Source of the DNA: Isoetes taiwanensis
Lineage: Eukaryota; Streptophyta; Lycopodiopsida; Isoetales; Isoetaceae
DNA length: 64,000 nucleotides
Assembly: GCA_021234155.1 (NCBI GenBank)
Contig: JAJEKV010000158.1
Location: 927,820-991,819, forward strand
Direction: 5' to 3'
Both the position numbers and the translations under genes were made by a program. The first letter of the stretch is position 1; each line of letters opens with the position of its first letter. Positions 21,881-32,929 of this stretch are shown here, one piece after another. The notes beneath the pieces were generated by a model, which had not been told where the DNA came from, made no database searches, and saw nothing but the letters and a program-made list of their open reading frames with translations.

Positions 21881-23400
21881 CAGCTCCACGAGGGCTGGGC
21901 TGGAGCAAAAGCGAGAAGCAAGAGGGAACAGCGAGCAGAAGCTGAAGCTACGACATTATCAAGAATATGGTCAGAATCTGGGGCATAAACTGGAGCAGAG
22001 ATAAGTGTCAAATCAAAATATGGAATATAAACAGGAACAACAAAGACGGAATCGGGAGACCACGATACTGCATGGACTGAAGTCGATGTAGGTGTAGAGG
22101 CCTGAACTACAGATGAACTAGAACTAGAGCTAGAAACAGCAAATCAAAATGACCTAGTACGCCAATCAATCTGTGGGTGCCAGGGCAGACCCAAAACTAT
22201 TGGCACATGTGGCCTAGGGATGAGATTGAAGGAAATGCTACAAGAAGCTCCCTCGAACAAAATCTGAAGAGGCACAGTACATTCTATGACTGCACTTGAG
22301 GAGATCTCCCGTCCATCAAACACACTGACAGAACTGGGATGCTCAATATTGCTTTTAGGGATAACGTGCTTACTGGCGAACGCACTATCCATAAAGCAAG
22401 CATTTGCACCGCAATCAAGTTGCGCCAATGCTTCCAACCTCTGATTCCAATGATATAGAGATGAAAAATGCCTTGCTGACCTTATCCAATGGAATAAACA
22501 TGTCAAGAAGTGTGGAAGGAGTCTGAAAAAAGGCGGCCAGCCGACGAGAGACTCCTACTACTCCGACCGGCCCCTGAAGTTTTTTGACTGATTTGAGTGC
22601 TTCACAAGGCATCCACGAGCAATATGACCAGTTCCGGTCCATAGTATAGGCAAAGATTAGCCTCTCTCCAATGCTGCTTCTCGGCAGCAGATAAGGGTCC
22701 TCGAACTGCTCGATCAATCTGCATAGGCTCAGGTCCGGACCTCCTGGGTTCTATAGATGAGACCAGGGCAGCGTAGCTATAGGCGCTTGTGTGATTGGAA
22801 AAACATGACTACGTCTCTCTTGCCTACGTTCGAATATCCGATTATCACAATGACCTGCAAATCTGATGGCTTCTTCCAAAGTCTGAGGATCCTCTATAGA
22901 TAACATCATATCTTTGACATCCTCACGTAACCCCCTTCGGAAACAATCTCGAAGTGCAACATTATCCCAAAATGTATCTACAACAATTTGATGAAATTTT
23001 GATGCATATAATGAAGTTGGGCGAGAGCCTTGCCTTAGATTGCAAAGTTTTGTGACTGCCGTGCGTTGACGATCGGTGTCTCCAAAGCATACCTCGAGCT
23101 CTGCAGTGAAAGCAGCAAAATCTTGCAACTGTGGAGCTCCTTTCTCCAATAAGAAAGCAAACCAACTTAGAACTGGCCTTCTAAGGAGAGAACCAATCAA
23201 CCCAACTCATTCCTGGGCCGTAGGATATCTATGAGGATGGAGCTGGATCACAAGCCTGATCTGATTCGAAAAACCACGAAGCTTGGACCGAGTGCTATTA
23301 AAGTTCTCTAGCAGACTTTGGACAAGCTGCTGGACCTGCTGTAATAAAGTCAAAACCTCTTCCATAGATATAAAATCACTAAATATGAGCAAAAAAAAAA
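21880..23400 (-). mobile_element. Ty3/gypsy gag-protease remnant
   Basis: A minus-strand retroelement fragment. The gag capsid region (23200-22751) has LSWFAFLLEKGAP, FTAELEVCFGDTDRQRTA, LCNLRQGSRPTSLYASKF, FRRGLREDVKD and IRFAGHCDNRIFERRQERR, typical of the Sushi/Tf1-like gypsy gag. The aspartic protease (22506-22144) has DCGANACFMD at the catalytic site, where the usual motif is D-S/T-G-A, so the residue after the catalytic Asp is Cys. It also has SVFDGREI and PIVLGLPWH. The sequence then continues in a Ser-rich stretch and is joined to the RING-like gene; no RT, RNase H or integrase is present. Frames change between gag and protease. No LTR pair was found. An A-run lies at 23391-23404. Confidence 0.8.
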
Positions 23401-23404
23401 AAAA

Positions 23405-24599
23405 CGCTTTGGGTCAGAGCAGACAAGAACCAGTAAGGGATTCGGTTTCAAAATGTCATGAATCTATGCAAAAACAAAGAAAATATGTGGAAAATACGCA
23501 AGAAAGAAAGAAGAAATACGTCAAGATCGGCGGAGAATCTGACATATAAATAGAAATCAAGAGTACAATGGCCCGAAGGCAAGCAGGAACACGACACAGA
23601 TGTCTAAAAGGCTCAAGACTGGCGTTGAACCAGAATGGTTTAATAAGAAGGAGGTGCCTCCGTATATATTTAGGCCAACAGTCAGGATCGCGCCCCTCCA
23701 ATGGATGAGATCACGCCAAATGTCACGCATGCATGTAGGTTCTAAAATATTCTAGAACCTCCTGGAAACAGCCCCATATATGAGAAAGCCGTGAAGGAAT
23801 GCCTACAACAAACATTGGTAGCGTACTTGGTAGAGGTACGTGACTTGCAACTAGAAGATTGCAAGTTTGAACTTTGTCTTGTGCAATTACCCATTTGCAT
23901 TCGTGTGACGACCATCTTTTATATATACGAGTATAATATTCGTATAATATGAATACCCATATGGGTGTCACACTTTTTGCCAAAATTTTTCCAGCCGGTT
24001 GGGTAGACTGCTAATAACACCTACTGGCTGAAAAAGGCCTTGAGGCCACATCCAAGCATGCCTGATATATTGACACACGAAGAAGCAATGAAGAAGCAAT
24101 GCTCAATCATCTCATCCCTCTCTGCACATAGAACAAAGTGCAGACACATCTAGACGAAATCTTGCACCACAACATTAACACGCATACAATGATGAATGAT
24201 TTACCACCATCAAACAGATACTTTGGGATGGAGCAGTTTATCTCATACCCATTTTCATACTGCTTTCTGCCGGTCCCTAGGGATGATTAAAGGCCACTTT
24301 GCTAAAGGAGGCATGACTTCAGCAGCAAGCAAGATCTTATACATGGAATTCACCAACTTATCTGCTTTGACAAGCTCATATACAACTCAAAGCTGAGTGG
24401 CATCCACTTGTGTGATTGGAGGCAGAGCTGAAGACATCTTCTGCCAAATAGTACAATCCCATCTTAAAAGGAGGAACTTAGCTCTAAACTCTTCCCAGGT
24501 CAGCAACCTGCATTTGGTTATTATACCAATCAAATATCATATGCACACTTACAATTTCCATCGACGCTGCGTCAACAGATGGACCGAAGATATTAAAGG
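23405..24599. other. No gene recognised
   Basis: No protein domain was recognised. TATTCTAGAACCTCC-like sequence and tandem GAAGAAGCAATG (about 24079-24100) are visible. The 3' part (from about 24000) is probably untranslatable LINE sequence belonging to the fragment that follows. Confidence 0.35.
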
Positions 24600-25325
24600 A
24601 CCACCACCTAAAGGAATCCACCAACAGCTTGCAGTAGTGCTAGTATGTCAGGATGGTGAAAATGAAATAAAGATCGTACAATCTCCCATGTAGTAAGCAA
24701 TCCTTTGAGAAATGGAGAAGCATTAGGGTATGCTGTGAGTGGGTGAAATAGAGCCCAAGGGAGAAGTGGCCTAACAGATGGAGACTTAAAAGGGATGCAC
24801 ATTTGCAAAGACTGATACACAAGGCGGGAGCCTGGGGACTCGACCACATTATTCAGAACTCTCCAAATAAACTTAGAAATCATCACCTTATTCTACAAAA
24901 GAAAATTGATCATCCCAAGACCACCAAAATGCTTTGGCAACATGCACTTTTCCCCGCCCGACTTTGACATTAGTGCCCTCCTCGTCCCCCCCCTCCCAAA
25001 AAAAAAACCCAAATGAAGTTCGACAAACCCTAATAATGAGTTGGATGAATGAGGCCATATATACATGGGTGCTACTCAAAACTGACTTAGTCATAACAAT
25101 TCGTCCCCCCATGGAGAGATTAGCTGTGGACCACCAAAAAAGGTGCTTTTTCAAGCCCTTAATAATTGCCTCCCAAGCAGCTCTAGATGAGATATGAACA
25201 CCCACAAGGATACCAAGAAGTTTGGTTGCCATACCATGGGGAAAAACCTTCCACAGAAACGCAGTTATACATGGTAGAACTAGAGAGTCCAATGCCCATA
25301 GTGCTGTACACTTCAAAGCCAAATT
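24600..25325 (-). mobile_element. L1-type LINE reverse-transcriptase fragment
   Basis: The minus-strand frame 25322-24888 reads LLGILVGVHISSRAAWE, then LFWWSTANLSMGGRIVM and TKSVLSSTHVY, matching the plant LINE post-palm motif YLG-x-P/V-G...W...LS-x-GR-x-x-x-x-K-x-V-L. The adjoining frame 24886-24608 continues with SKFIWRVLN. Neither a catalytic YADD box nor the endonuclease is in the readable part, so it is a truncated dead copy. Confidence 0.65.
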
Positions 25326-25330
25326 TAAGT

Positions 25331-25901
25331 AGTAGATTCAGACCTCAAAACTATATATGGTTTTATAAATGAAACCATATGAATCATGGTTTCATATCTT
25401 ACGAATGCATTCGTATTTGCATTTGGCATCATCGCACTTGGCAAACAACAAGAGTTCAAAGTATGATAAGAATATCCTAACGTCAAGGAAAGTGGATTCA
25501 CATTCTTGATTATTCACCAATGAATGGCCGCCATGTGGCGACCATTCAAATCAAGAATGATAAATGGGTAATCATTCTCCGGATCACCTGTTATAGCCCG
25601 TTTCTGTACCTAACTCTGAAGATCGTGAAGCATCTTGCACCATCGCACTCCAAGCCTGAAGCATGATCCGTTGAAACCATAGCTCGACTTAAGCATCTGA
25701 AGCATGTGCACCATCTGCCGAAACCAGAGCCCAAAGCGTGAAGCCCTAAACTCTCAGTTTTTTTTGCCATAAATCGTCTGTTCTTGGCCTTAATCTCTCT
25801 TCTTACACCTGAAATCCCTTCGAATCACTCTGTTCTTGGCCAAATCTGTTCTTGCATCTAAAATTGCTCAAGTCAGCTTGTTCTTGGCTTTCCTTGACGT
25901 C
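25331..25901. other. No gene recognised; short diffuse repeats
   Basis: Contains repeated phrases such as GAAGCATCTTGCACCATC, GAAGCATGTGCACCATC and AAGCCTGAAGC at 25620-25750, and a TTCTTGGC(C/T) phrase four times at 25780-25890. The latter leads directly into the hairpin at 25902. Confidence 0.5.
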
Positions 25902-25985
25902 GTGGAGCGGCAACAAGTCGGATTCTTGCTGCGGAATGGGGGCAGGCTCCCATTCTCAGCAAGAATCGACTTGTTGCTGCTCCAC
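25902..25985. ncRNA. miRNA-precursor-like hairpin (candidate)
   Basis: The arm 25902-25940 pairs with 25949-25985 around an 8-base loop (GGCAGGCT). The arms match over about 37 positions with one base substitution (G/A at the eighth base), one unpaired G and a small CG/A bulge. That fits the size and near-complete pairing of a short plant miRNA precursor, or a young foldback. No known miRNA was recognised in either arm. The strand of transcription cannot be decided, and a MITE-like origin is equally possible. Confidence 0.5.
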
Positions 25986-26097
25986 ATAACATCATGCATG
26001 CACACCTCTCGAATTACAATGCGATAATCATTACTATATGGTTGTTCATTGGATGATCTTGGTAATAATGCTATGACATTGAAAATGAAAATTTTAA

Positions 26098-26185
26098 GCA
26101 ATATCCAATCCTACTTACTACTTACTAGAGATAATATTAAAAATGGTATTTTTCGTCAGCAGTATCCAATCCTACTTACTACTTG
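26098..26185. repeat. Direct repeat of about 27 bp
   Basis: The phrase ATCCAATCCTACTTACTACTT occurs at about 26102 and again at about 26161, each preceded by AGCA(A/G)T. The copies are 59 bases apart. Possible insertion footprint or simple duplication. Confidence 0.7.
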
Positions 26186-26404
26186 ACAGCAATATAGATT
26201 TTGAAGTTCTCCACTCTAGAGACATGCCGTAAGATGTTGGCTATTGTTGAATAATGGTATGCACGCTGACAAGTTGTTAAACAACATAAACTTGATTCAA
26301 AAATTTCTAAATGGTAGCATTTTTGCAATACAACATGCATCATGCTATAGGTAAGGCCTCAAATTTTGACACTTACTAGATTTTTAAGATTACTAGATTT
26401 TTAA

Positions 26405-26470
26405 GAATATAGCATAGAATAGAATAGGTTTTTTCATGGAGGCCAAAATGGCCTATGGGACCCAAACTAG
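26405..26470 (-). mobile_element. 3' end of a TTCTA-tailed LINE
   Basis: Read on the minus strand, GGGTCCCATAGGCC is followed within 30 bases by a short TTCTA repeat (plus strand TAGAATAGAATAGG at 26413-26427). The same phrase and tail end the LINE at 46568-47092. This is a very short 3' fragment of that family. Confidence 0.6.
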
Positions 26471-27318
26471 GAATACAACATACCTATTACTGCCCTGAAG
26501 AAAAACTCCCCAAATCTTTTTCCAGAATTAACTTCAATCAAACATTCTGGGCAGGAACCCAATTTCGAGCCTTGCATGATTCCAGACATGCACATTAACG
26601 AGTACGCGGAACCAATGCGCACTTTTTAGGCGTAGTTTACCACAAGGGGAAAAAAGATATGAAATTAATGGACCCGATGAAAGGACACTCACCTGACCAT
26701 TCCTCACCGGAAAGACCTCCTCTTTCTTCGAGGAGCTCAGCGGCCATGGCGTCCACTCTCTCTTACAGTAAAATCAGTTCAAAGATCGAACGAGCCCATT
26801 GTCGGATTTATGCTTAAGAATAGTTTTGTCACTGCACATCAGTCGTATTAGGGTTCCAGCTATGGATGCTCGTGCTGGCTTCAAACAGGTTTTTACTACT
26901 CACCTGCACAAGTATTTGAACACGAGGCATAAAATGTGTTGATAGAGATCCTAGGGATACTGCACAATACTTATCTTAGGTCCGCTGGACTAGTAAGAAA
27001 GCTGCAGCTTTATTTTCTCAGTAGTCTGTTGAAGTGGCAAATCTAGTAGCAGGAATTGAGACTATTGAGTCTGCCTTTGAAGTTATATCTCATGAGTATG
27101 AGCTGTGAATGCAGCAGTCTATTGCCAATGGGTTTTTGGGAGTAGCCAGCAACAATAAAGCTTTGCATTTTTGGAGCCATCCATCTCATATTGGCAAAGT
27201 TGGATGAGGATAATCTTTCTAATATATGCTTTATATTACACGTCATATACATAATTTCAGGACAAAGAAAATTTTGCCTCTGCTGCCTGTGCAGAGGCAT
27301 TGATCCAAACTAAAAAGA
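26471..27318. other. Upstream region of the SWI3D locus
   Basis: No firm exon. 26995-27105 reads AALFSQ, then VEVANLVAGIETIESAFEV, interrupted by a stop, and 27258-27320 reads DKENFASAACAEALIQTKK. Both could be N-terminal SWI3D exons in a different frame from the next block, but I cannot confirm them. Confidence 0.35.
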
Positions 27319-30300
27319 ATGCTCAAGCGAAAGCAGGCTACCTCGCCTGTCTCTCCTGCTCCTAACAAACGGCCTAACAGGGCCAAGTCTCCTATTCCAC
27401 TAGGTGCTAATGGGCAGCCTGTGGAAGTTATTCCTGGGAAGGCAGAGCAATTATCTAAGGAACCACCTGTAGCAAAGCAGAAGATTGGGCGCCCACATTT
27501 TTGTAGTTTCTAATCTTGTACAGGCTGATCAAGCAGCCCAAGCACAAAATGGACTGGAGCCCCCAGAGTTCTGAATTTGGAATCTCCTGCAATTCAGATT
27601 GAAAATATATCCCATGGCCAACAACAAGTTGTCTCCAATTCAGTGGAAGATCCTGATGCAAGTGATTCAGCAGGGCCCTGTGCCTTTGCTGTGACAACAA
27701 ATCTTGCAGCCCCAAGTTCTCCACCAAAAGAAAATGGGGATACACACCTCAAGAAGCATCAAGGTCACGTTGTTCCTAATCATGCAGGTAACTTGCGCTA
27801 TGAAGCTCTATCTTTACATTTGCAGCATTTCTGTACTTAACAATCTTCTTTTTTTTTCAGGATGGTTTTCCTGGGAAAAAATCCATACCTTAGAGCGCCG
27901 TGGTGTTCCAGAATTTTTTAATGGAAAGTCAAACATGAAAACCCCTGAGCTATACCTTGAGTACCGGAATTTTATTATTCAGAAGTACAGAGAGAACCCC
28001 AAAAGGTTTATATCACTTGCTGATGTACAAGGACAGATGGTTGGAGATCCAAATGCCGTTCGCCACATAATTGAGTTTCTGGATCATTGGGGCCTTATAA
28101 ATTATCAGGCACCAGACATTTCGAAACATCCCATCTGGCAAGGTGTTAATCCAACATTGGAGGAGAATGATTTAGGAGAGCTCCAGGCAGTTCCTCACTC
28201 AATATCCCCTTTAGAAAGCTTATATCAGTTTGATGCTCCAGCGTGCTTCACGCTGAAGGTTCATTTCCTGGTAATCATCCTCTTGACTCGGTTACTGCAT
28301 TGGCTGAAACAGTAGCTTCAGAATCACTTGCATCAGCTCAAGGACCTTCAGTCGAGTATCATTGCAATTCATGCTCTGGTGACTGTTCTAAACGGCGCTA
28401 TCACTGTCAGAAACAGGTATATTACAGCTAATATTTACTGGCTGAGATAGAAGATAGTCTGTCCAAAGCTTGCATCTCTTGTTCATGGAGGAACTTTTTA
28501 GCAAAAGATAGTATGCTTTAATTTATGCATGTAAGAAGATGATAGCATCATTGTCTATACTAACCATAGTTTTCAGGCTGATTTTGATCTCTGTCCAGAT
28601 TGCTATAATGATGGAAAATTTGGACGGGAATGGCGAGCATAGACTTCATCCATTATGGATGCTTTGTCGAAGGCGGTGAACTCTGATGGTGGTGGTTGGA
28701 CAGATCAGGAAACCTTGTTACTCCTTGAAGCCTTGGAGCTTTTTGGAGACAACTGGAATGAGATTGCTGAACATGTAGCAACCAAATCAAAAGCTCAGTG
28801 TATAATGCATTTCATTAGAATGCCCATTGAAGATTCATTCCTGGAGGAAATGGAGACAGTTAGCACTGTCACCACTGCACCACCCCATAACAAATTCGAA
28901 AACAGCTGGAGTCCATTCTGAAGAGTCATCTACTCCAGCTTCAGCAGAGCACCCTGGAGAAACGTTAAAAATGTAGCTCATGGGCACAGCACACCAAGCA
29001 ATGTATCTTGCAGAAAGGAAGATCCTGTAGGAAAAGAGATTGTAGCTCGTCAGCAGCTGCAGAGGTTCTTTCTGAAACAAATGACTTGATCAAGCGCGGA
29101 TGCTGGCAATCCTGTAATGGCACAGGTATAATTGCACTTGCATGGCAGCAGAAAGAGCTAAAAGTTTATTCAGCATATAATTTATATCTATTTTCCCCGT
29201 TTTCCCCTTCCTGGTGTTAAAAACTATATTTTCTAAATGTTGAGTTGCAGGTTGCTTTCCTTGCGGCAATGGTTGGGCCACGTGTAGCTGCGGCTTCTGC
29301 ACAGTCTGCATTGATGGCCCTTTCTGAAGAGGATCCTGGTGCACAACTTGCTGCAAGGCATACATTCATTCTGGAGGATTCCTTTAAAAAAACTGCAAAA
29401 AATTGTGGATCAGAGAGGTACGTTTTATGAGGTCTGGTCAATTTAGATTATTTGGAGTATGGTTTCTTTGGTGGTAACAATGATGTACTTGACATATGAA
29501 GCAAGACAAATGGAAAAGTTTGTCCATTATGCTGTTCATAATTGATTGATTATGTTAAAGCTTTCAGGGTAGATGCATCAAAGTTAGATGACAAGAATGG
29601 TCATCTATCAGAAATAAGCAAAGGAAACACGAGTGACAAGCCAGCTGTATCATCTGAGGTCGGGCATGAGTTAGGTAATGATTGCTCTCTCATGTTTGGG
29701 TGACTTCTTTCTTGTGTAATTTTAACATAATGTATGATATTTGATGCAGGCCGATCTAAAACAGAAGATGCCAATTGCAAAGGAGCAAACTTGACTGAAG
29801 ACATCCTATCTGCTGAAAGAGTTAAGAATGTGGCTGCTACAGCTTTAGCTGCAGCCGCTGTGAAGGCAAAACTGCTGGCTGACCAAGAGGAACGGGATAT
29901 TCAACGCCTAGTGGCCAGCGTGATCGAGAACCAGGTACTGACTTGATTTAGAGTTATTTGTTTGTGTTGGATTAGGCTGAAGATCCCATTGGCCTGGCCT
30001 AACCTGTAGATAGTTCGCCATGTGTCAGCCCGTATAACATCTTTCAAAGCTCATTATCCCCTCTAATTACTGTGCCCTGGCAGTCCAATTTTTTTACTGC
30101 AATTCCCTCATTTGGCCTTGGCTGACCTCTGGCGAATGAGGTCGTTGCGGCATTTTGGAATGCCCGACTTATTGAGAATCTAGAATGGGAGTAATTCTAT
30201 ATAAGCGGCATCTATGCATTTTTGCCATGAATATCTCTGGAAACAGCCCATGACTGCATATGCGGGGAGTGGAACTATAAAATGCGTGGCAATCTATACA

Positions 30301-31209
30301 GCTGCCTCATCAGAACTTTTATGCAAAGGTGACTTGAGTGGACTAAGTATTACAAGCTCATTACAACCTTTGAACGTGTCCCTTCTTATTACCTTGCCGT
30401 GTGGTAGCTGGGTTTGCAAATGCGTTTTGTAAATTAAAGTTCAATAACTGGTCATTCGGGAGTACAAATATGGCATGGGAGTACAAATATGGCATGTGCT
30501 CCGTGTGCTAAAGCAAGAATGCTAAAGTAGGACAACCAGTATAAGTACATTTCTTTTTCATTGATAGATTGTCTTCCCATAGGCACTTTTTAAAAGTTGT
30601 CCACCAGTAGGAAGTTGATTGTGTTGTGTGTAATGGATATGGGGGACCCCATCCCATTAGAATTGGCAACCTGCGCCACCTGCTTGAATGGGGGTCAGAA
30701 TTCATTTTACAGACTCATAGATCCTTGATTTTAGCTCCAGTAATTCTGTCTATTTAATTGATTTCCATATCTAGATCTAATATGAAGCTGCTCTAAACCT
30801 GCAGTTAAAGAAACTAGAAATCAAGCTAAAGCACTTTGGCGAATTAGAACTTATGCTAAAGAAGGAAGGTGAACAAGTGGAGCGTGCCAGACAGAGACAT
30901 TATGAGGAGCGGGCCCGATTAGTTGCATCCCGTATTGGAACTCCATCCACTGGGCCAGATAGTAGGATAACAGGACCACCAATACCTCCAACTGGTCTAA
31001 ACATTAGACCTATGGCTCCACCAATAGTAGGGACTACAAACATGGCAGGAAACTCAACCGGCTTGCCAAATACTGTAGTGCAGAGGCCTTCTGTTTATGC
31101 ATTTGCACAAAATGGAATGGCACCACCTGGTGCTATCTCAACTGTCAGGCCATCCCAAATTGCAGGTCAAAATTCATATTCTTCCGGCTCTGTCGTTACC
31201 ACAAATTAA
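27319..31209 (+). pseudogene. SWI3D: SWI3D-class SWI/SNF subunit locus, frame-broken
   Basis: SWI3 proteins are core scaffold subunits of plant SWI/SNF chromatin remodellers in the nucleus. The readable order fits the SWI3D class. A basic N-terminal exon begins MLKRKQATSPVSPAPNKRPN. HVVPNHAG is joined across a clean 73-bp intron (27788-27860) to WFSWEKIHTLERRGVPEFF, the SWIRM domain (27861 to about 28240). A ZZ zinc finger (VEYHCNSCSGDCSKRRYHC to 28416, then DFDLCPDCYNDGKFG from 28577) marks SWI3D. The SANT domain (WTDQETLLLLEALELFG, 28655-28860) follows, then VAFLAAMVGPRVAAAS (29250 on), AAAVKAKLLADQEERDIQRL and a coiled coil (30805-31209, stop TAA). Frames shift near 28245, twice at 28610-28655 (with a TAG in the SANT frame) and at 28920-29100. 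It is either a decayed copy or a gene with assembly indels. Confidence 0.85.
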
Positions 31210-32929
31210 TGTAGAACTAGCAAGGGCTCCGGCGCATGTCAATTAATTGCTAAGTTGCTTAAACTGGCAAAAAGGTCAAATTGCTTTTACTTTCATGCCA
31301 TTCCCGCACTCTGCATTGTAGGATAGTTGATTAATTTGTTGTTGATTGTATCCTGTCAAATTGATTGGTCTTACTGTGTACGCCACCTTGCTGAGCAACT
31401 GTCCTTAGGATCTTGTTTCGGATTCTATGTTTTACTTGCGTTGATAAAGGACCATCTAGCAAGTCGGAGGAAAAATACAGGATAAAAGAAGCAATGCATT
31501 TTAGTAGTTGATGGTAAGTCGTACACAACTTGGTAACCGACGATTTGAGTTTTTTCTGGTGCCTTAAAGTTGACTCTGACCACTTTGTTACATGACCTAT
31601 TGATGTCAATTTGGCAGCAAGGTTATAAAGTTCTACCTTGGATTTAATTTACTACTCCCATTGTTTGCCTCATTACAACTTGTACCTCATGGACACTTTG
31701 GAAACACAAGCCCCCCATTTTGACCCTAGATGTATAAGGTTGGCAAATTATCTCTTACTATGGTTTGGCGGAAAATAGGGGTTAGGGTTTTGTTAGATTT
31801 TTTTTTTTATCTTGGGTAATTTTACAAATTCGTGGCAGCCGCCATTCGAGCATGGTGGGCGGTTGATCCTCGCCAGATGAGGCGATGAGGTGATCCAGCC
31901 TTCTTGAACTGTATTTCAACTATAGGGTATCTTGTATTCAACGAGGAGCTAGCTTCTGCCTCGTTTGGGCGAGTAGACAGAGGTAGATAGGTAAAACATT
32001 AGGCAGAGATAGGCTCTGGAATTGTGGCCGATTTTTTGCATAAAGCTTGGCTTCCTGGGGTTTGGATGCATACTCGGTTTCTAGCTGTGGCTGGTCCAGC
32101 TATGGCTACTCGGTTTCCAGCTATGGCTATGGTTTCCAGGGATCGTTGTTGGCGATGGGGCTCAGGATAGACATGACTCTACAAGGTAAGCCAGGTCGGT
32201 TGGAGGTGTGTTGCAGTTCATCTTCGACGAAATTTGTGAACCTAGTTTGCTGAGTTTCGATAAGCATGTACTTTCTGCTAAAATTGCAGTGCTCTTTGTG
32301 CTATGTCACGTTCTCAGTAAATGCCACCTCTTCACTTTCCGTTTTTCTTATCTCTCTTTTGTCAATGCAATGGTGTTCGTGCATTTTTTATGTGTATAGA
32401 TTGAGGTATACCGTGTATGTATATATGTATAATAGGCGTATGGGATGCACAAACTTATACGTGGGTCTAATGTGGAACTTCCACAACCCTTCATGGAACT
32501 ATGCTCGGATCCAATTTAAAAAAAATAATAATAAAGATAGTGCAATAAGGATGTGAGAACCTCTGCTCCATTTTCTAGTTTGCAATTGGAATGGGAGATC
32601 GAGCATCATTCCTGTGTAGCCAAATCCACCACTCCACACCAATCTGTTCTTGTTCATGTATGCTATATCCCCACAAACAAGGTTCAGGATTTCGTGGAAG
32701 GGGAGTAGAATTTGCCAGGATGCAATACCACATTCCGGAAGCGTGGATCTCGCGGGAGAGAAGAGGGATCAGCCAAGAAGAAAGTTGACCAGCACGCACA
32801 CTTGAAAATAACCAAGTAAGCCATTTCTTGTCTGACTGTCTGATTTGGTTTGATTGTTTGAGATACACAAGTTTGTTAGTAAGGAAATCAGTTTCAATTA
32901 GTTTGGCCCTACTTTTCCTTGCTTAAGTT
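31210..32929. other. No gene recognised; 3' flank of SWI3D
   Basis: The first 400 bases may be SWI3D 3' UTR. The short frame at 32047-32253 is rich in Ser/Tyr/Gly from the simple repeat GGTTTCCAGCTATGGCTA, and I do not regard it as a gene. Nothing else was seen. Confidence 0.4.

Noticed and set aside
23391-23404. A-run as a poly-A tail of the gypsy-like fragment
   Set aside because: It lies at the 5' side of the minus-strand gag, where a tail would not be expected.
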